Assembly (NCBI GenBank): GCA_021848375.1
Contig: JAJZUR010000019.1
Span: 1-16,564 of the forward strand
Source: Pseudomonadota bacterium
Lineage (GTDB): Bacteria; Pseudomonadota; Gammaproteobacteria; UBA6186; Azoamicaceae
Reading direction: 5' to 3'
Length of the DNA: 16,564 bases
Each line of letters starts with the position of its first letter. The stretch's first letter is position 1. The position numbers and the translations under genes are program-made. Shown one piece after another: positions 14,513-16,564 of this stretch. The notes below the pieces were generated by a model, which saw only the letters and a list, made by a program, of their open reading frames with translations, was not told the DNA's origin and searched no databases.

Positions 14513-14771
14513 ACGTTACCCCGTTCCATATTCAACCAGCAATGCGAAACCACCATTTATTAAGAAGTTTAGTCTATCCATTAACGTGCCATAAAATAGG
14601 GGGAATTACAACAATCTGTCGGCAGCGCTAAATTATTTTTTTAGCCTTTGGGAATTTTTGAAGTTTTTGGTGCTCAAACTGTTAAGTCTCCGATTTTTGT
14701 TATATACAGAGCGTTATTTAAGTGTAGGTACGAGAATAATAGGTAAAGAGAGTGAAAATAGGATAAGCATT
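14513..14771. other. divergent intergenic region between acnA and the coiled-coil gene
   Basis: This 259-base AT-rich region must hold promoters for both directions. I found no pair of boxes good enough to call. On the plus strand TATACA (14703-14708) is a possible -10, but its -35 is poor. No PmrA-type TTAA direct repeat was found. The open frame from TTG 14658 in this region lacks a ribosome binding site and is better seen as leader than coding. Confidence 0.4.
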
Positions 14772-16277
14772 ATGAGCACACCAATTCCTGATGAAGATAA
14801 AAAAATAGGCGATATAGTTAAGGCTGTTCAGAACCTGCGTTCAGAATTAGATAAGGTTGATGAAGGAAAAACAAAGGAAGAAGAGGAGCGCCATACAAGC
14901 AATAAAAATAGATTGGAAAGGATGAAAGAAGAACTGGACGAAAAGAAAAAGAAACTATCGGGCTATAACACAAATTCCCCTAAAAATCGTGAGCAAAAAG
15001 CAGATAAGTTTACTTTGCCGACTACAATTCATAAACTAGAAAAACAAATTGAAGAATTGGAAAAGGAAAACAATAAGTTGGGGACACGAGTAGTAGCGAG
15101 AAAGAATCTTAAAAAAACATTATCCGATTTAGAAGAGTTGTTGAAACGCAAGAATACTAATGAATTCAAAAGAGAATTTCCTAAATTTATTGGATCAATA
15201 AAACGATTTATGATCGAACAAGGTAGAGAAGGGAATGTGCAAGCCTTATGGAATGCAGTGCTTGCAAATATGAATGCTTTTTTAAGCCCTGATTCAAAGG
15301 GGAATCTTGAAAAGAAAATAGCGACTGCTTCAAGGCAAAACAAGGACATCGAAAAGGTTAAAATAGTTAAACGACCTGACGCTAGGAATTTAAATCCTTC
15401 TACTATATCAGCAGAATTACAAATGTTAAATAATTTGGGCAGGGTTAAAGAATTTAAGAACCAGAAGCCAGTTGCAAAAGTAGACCGTCCTATAAATGAT
15501 GTTAAGAAGTTAGATCGTTCACAATTTAAACAGTTTGAATTAGCTGTACAGAACGCTGAAGATATACGTAAAAATAACGGTAAAGTTAATAAAAAAAATA
15601 TCCAAAATGATACTGAGGTTTGGAGATTATTTATTGAAAAAGGTGTTGCAGAAAATATTGCTAGAGCGGAGAATTATCAGGGAATTGCGCTGGATGTGAC
15701 AAATACACCAAAAGAACAGTTTAAAAGTTTTAAGACAAATCTTGAAACGATTATAAGTAGAGAAAAAAGCAAGGGTAGTGCATCTTCTTTTAAAGACTTA
15801 TCTGTTAAAATGGATGAAAGCAACACAAGTGCAAGTGTTCAGCGCGATAATAAAGATTTATTAACGTTAAAGCATGACCCGGAAAAGCTTAGAATCACCC
15901 TTGCCGATCCTGAAATGAAGGATGATGGTTTGTATTTAATGGTGGTTGCTGCAAAGGCAGCTCGCGCAAATTCTAGTGATCAAACTTTCCATATTAAAAA
16001 CTGCGAAAACAAGCCTGATATTGCCTTAAAATTATATTTAATTGGTTTAAGTTTGGGGATGAAGCCGGAATTTAGAGATAAACCCGGGCAAGAAGGACAA
16101 ACGTTAAAGAGCATACAAACCGATCAGGAAATTACTTTACGAATAGATGGGTCTGAAAAGAAATTAAAAGATGTTTATAGTGAGGCAAATAAAAACACAT
16201 CAAATCCCGCCGAAATAAATAACCTCATCAAAAACCTAGAAATTCAAGATCCGCCTAGTCGTCGATATCATGTTTAA
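14772..16277 (+). CDS. Lys/Glu/Asn-rich coiled-coil protein of unknown function, candidate secreted effector
   Basis: I do not recognise a family for this 501-aa protein. I chose ATG 14772 because AGGA lies 8 bases upstream; the frame is open to a TTG at 14658 with no ribosome binding site. Residues about 14-66 and 84-128 are highly charged heptad-like coiled coils (for example KLEKQIEELEKENNKL). The middle (about 130-360) is basic and helical, with FPKFIGSIKRFM and WNAVLANMNAFL as its most hydrophobic parts. Residues 384-436 alternate helix-strand-helix-strand (GLYLMVVAAKAARA, TFHIKN, IALKLYLIGLSLG, MKPEF). There is one cysteine (C411), no signal peptide and no membrane segment. Sample lines are only 30-35% GC, lower than the enzyme genes. 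It stands alone, divergent from acnA and followed by a strong terminator. A type IV effector role is inferred only from style and presumed lineage. Confidence 0.85.
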   Translation: MSTPIPDEDKKIGDIVKAVQNLRSELDKVDEGKTKEEEERHTSNKNRLERMKEELDEKKKKLSGYNTNSPKNREQKADKFTLPTTIHKLEKQIEELEKENNKLGTRVVARKNLKKTLSDLEELLKRKNTNEFKREFPKFIGSIKRFMIEQGREGNVQALWNAVLANMNAFLSPDSKGNLEKKIATASRQNKDIEKVKIVKRPDARNLNPSTISAELQMLNNLGRVKEFKNQKPVAKVDRPINDVKKLDRSQFKQFELAVQNAEDIRKNNGKVNKKNIQNDTEVWRLFIEKGVAENIARAENYQGIALDVTNTPKEQFKSFKTNLETIISREKSKGSASSFKDLSVKMDESNTSASVQRDNKDLLTLKHDPEKLRITLADPEMKDDGLYLMVVAAKAARANSSDQTFHIKNCENKPDIALKLYLIGLSLGMKPEFRDKPGQEGQTLKSIQTDQEITLRIDGSEKKLKDVYSEANKNTSNPAEINNLIKNLEIQDPPSRRYHV

Positions 16278-16288
16278 TGATAGAGTGG

Positions 16289-16449
16289 ACAGGGCCGGCA
16301 CAGAGACCGGCCCCTACGGAATTATGGCAATCATTGTCGTTATTTACATTCACCTAATGCAAATGATCACTGAGGTGTGAGGAAGCCCAGAAAAAATTAT
16401 CTAAATTTTGAAGGCATTCTGTAGGGGCCGGTCTCTGTGCCGGCCCTGT
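16289..16449. repeat. 161-bp element with perfect 29-bp inverted terminal repeats (MITE-like)
   Basis: The left arm (16289-16317, beginning ACAGGGCCGGCACAGAGACC) and the right arm (16421-16449, beginning GTAGGGGCCGGTCTCTGTGC) are exact reverse complements over 29 bases. A GAAT match continues two bases inside each arm. Each arm is itself a hairpin: GGGCCGG and CCGGCCC around 8 bases. The 103-base interior is AT-rich, non-coding and carries no transposase. No target-site duplication is obvious. The structure fits a non-autonomous miniature element or an intergenic palindromic unit. Confidence 0.8.
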
Positions 16450-16455
16450 TTTTTC
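16424..16455 (+). terminator. strong intrinsic terminator within the right arm of the element
   Basis: GGGCCGG and CCGGCCC form a 7-bp all-GC stem around TCTCTGTG, followed at once by TG and six T. It lies about 150 bases after the stop of the coiled-coil gene and would end its transcript. Confidence 0.7.
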
Positions 16456-16496
16456 CTGTGCCGGCCCTGTTTTTTCCTGTGCCGGCCCTGTTTTTC
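16435..16496 (+). repeat. three tandem copies of a 21-bp GC-palindrome plus T-tract unit
   Basis: The unit CTGTGCCGGCCCTG followed by six T and C occurs at 16435-16455, 16456-16476 and 16477-16496, the last with one T fewer. The first copy is the end of the inverted-repeat element, so the array looks like local expansion of its terminus. Each copy contains the palindrome GCCGGC, so neighbouring copies can pair with one another and form alternative terminator hairpins. Confidence 0.85.
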
Positions 16497-16538
16497 CCGT
16501 CGCAGTCTATTCGTGTTAATGAGCTCGGGCTAGAACCC

Positions 16539-16559
16539 ACCCTAAGGTTAGGGTATAAT
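16539..16559 (+). promoter_or_regulatory. palindrome adjoining a TATAAT box at the right edge
   Basis: The 16-base inverted repeat ACCCTAA-GG-TTAGGGT (16539-16554) runs into a perfect -10 hexamer TATAAT (16554-16559). The hexamer 17 bases upstream, TAGAAC, is a weak -35. This would be a promoter for a gene beyond the window, with a possible operator in its spacer. Confidence 0.35.
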
Positions 16560-16564
16560 GATAC

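Noticed and set aside
14658..14771. N-terminal extension of 38 residues on the coiled-coil protein, with a hydrophobic start that could pass for a signal peptide.
   Set aside because: It begins at TTG without a ribosome binding site, while ATG 14772 has AGGA at good spacing.
14580..14771. Search for a PmrA-type TTAA direct repeat that would support an effector promoter.
   Set aside because: No properly spaced pair was found, so no regulatory claim is made.
15029..15349. Minus-strand open frame of 106 aa inside the coiled-coil gene.
   Set aside because: Antisense shadow of a lysine/glutamate-rich gene, giving Phe/Ser/Leu-rich translation; no start signals.

Overview
The window reads as chromosomal DNA of a gammaproteobacterium, most likely of the Legionellales/Coxiellaceae type. 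This is inferred from three things: a SUF-type Fe-S operon headed by an IscR-like regulator, a short periplasmic Mip/FkpA-like FKBP, and a lysine-rich coiled-coil orphan protein that looks like a host-directed effector. Base composition is moderately AT-rich. No rRNA, tRNA, CRISPR array or transposase gene was seen.

Layout. (1) 1-4020, minus strand: the suf operon, read from its promoter (TTGGAA-N17-TATACT) and a 25-bp palindromic operator through the Rrf2-family regulator, sufB, sufC and sufD. The sufD frame does not end like SufD. It runs in frame, without a stop, into a sigma-54 activator AAA+ sequence (GAFTGA and DEIGDLP motifs) that continues off the left edge and is visibly more GC-rich. 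This is either a chimera at a sequence edge or a genuine recombination fusion. (2) 4021-4644: a poorly coding AT-rich gap and one small orphan gene (77 aa, strong ribosome binding site). (3) 4645-9400, minus strand: a tightly packed three-gene unit coding for an FKBP isomerase, a 944-aa ACP + fatty-acyl-AMP ligase + PlsC acyltransferase fusion, and a TPR-methyltransferase. A periplasmic PAP2-family phosphatase lies just upstream in the same direction. The PAP2 and ACP-FAAL-PlsC proteins suggest envelope lipid remodelling. (4) 10449-14512, minus strand: acnA and fumC with a 4-bp ATGA overlap, a TCA-cycle pair; AcnA is also a client of Fe-S assembly. (5) 14772-16277, plus strand: a 501-aa Lys/Asn/Glu-rich coiled-coil protein of unknown function in AT-rich DNA, divergent from acnA. 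(6) 16278-16564: a 161-bp element with perfect 29-bp inverted ends. Its right arm forms a strong intrinsic terminator that continues into three tandem 21-bp repeats. After it come a small palindrome and a TATAAT box that point rightwards out of the window.

The most noteworthy items are the SufD/sigma-54 in-frame junction, the ACP-FAAL-PlsC fusion in its operon, the candidate effector, and the inverted-repeat element with its tandem terminator-like units.
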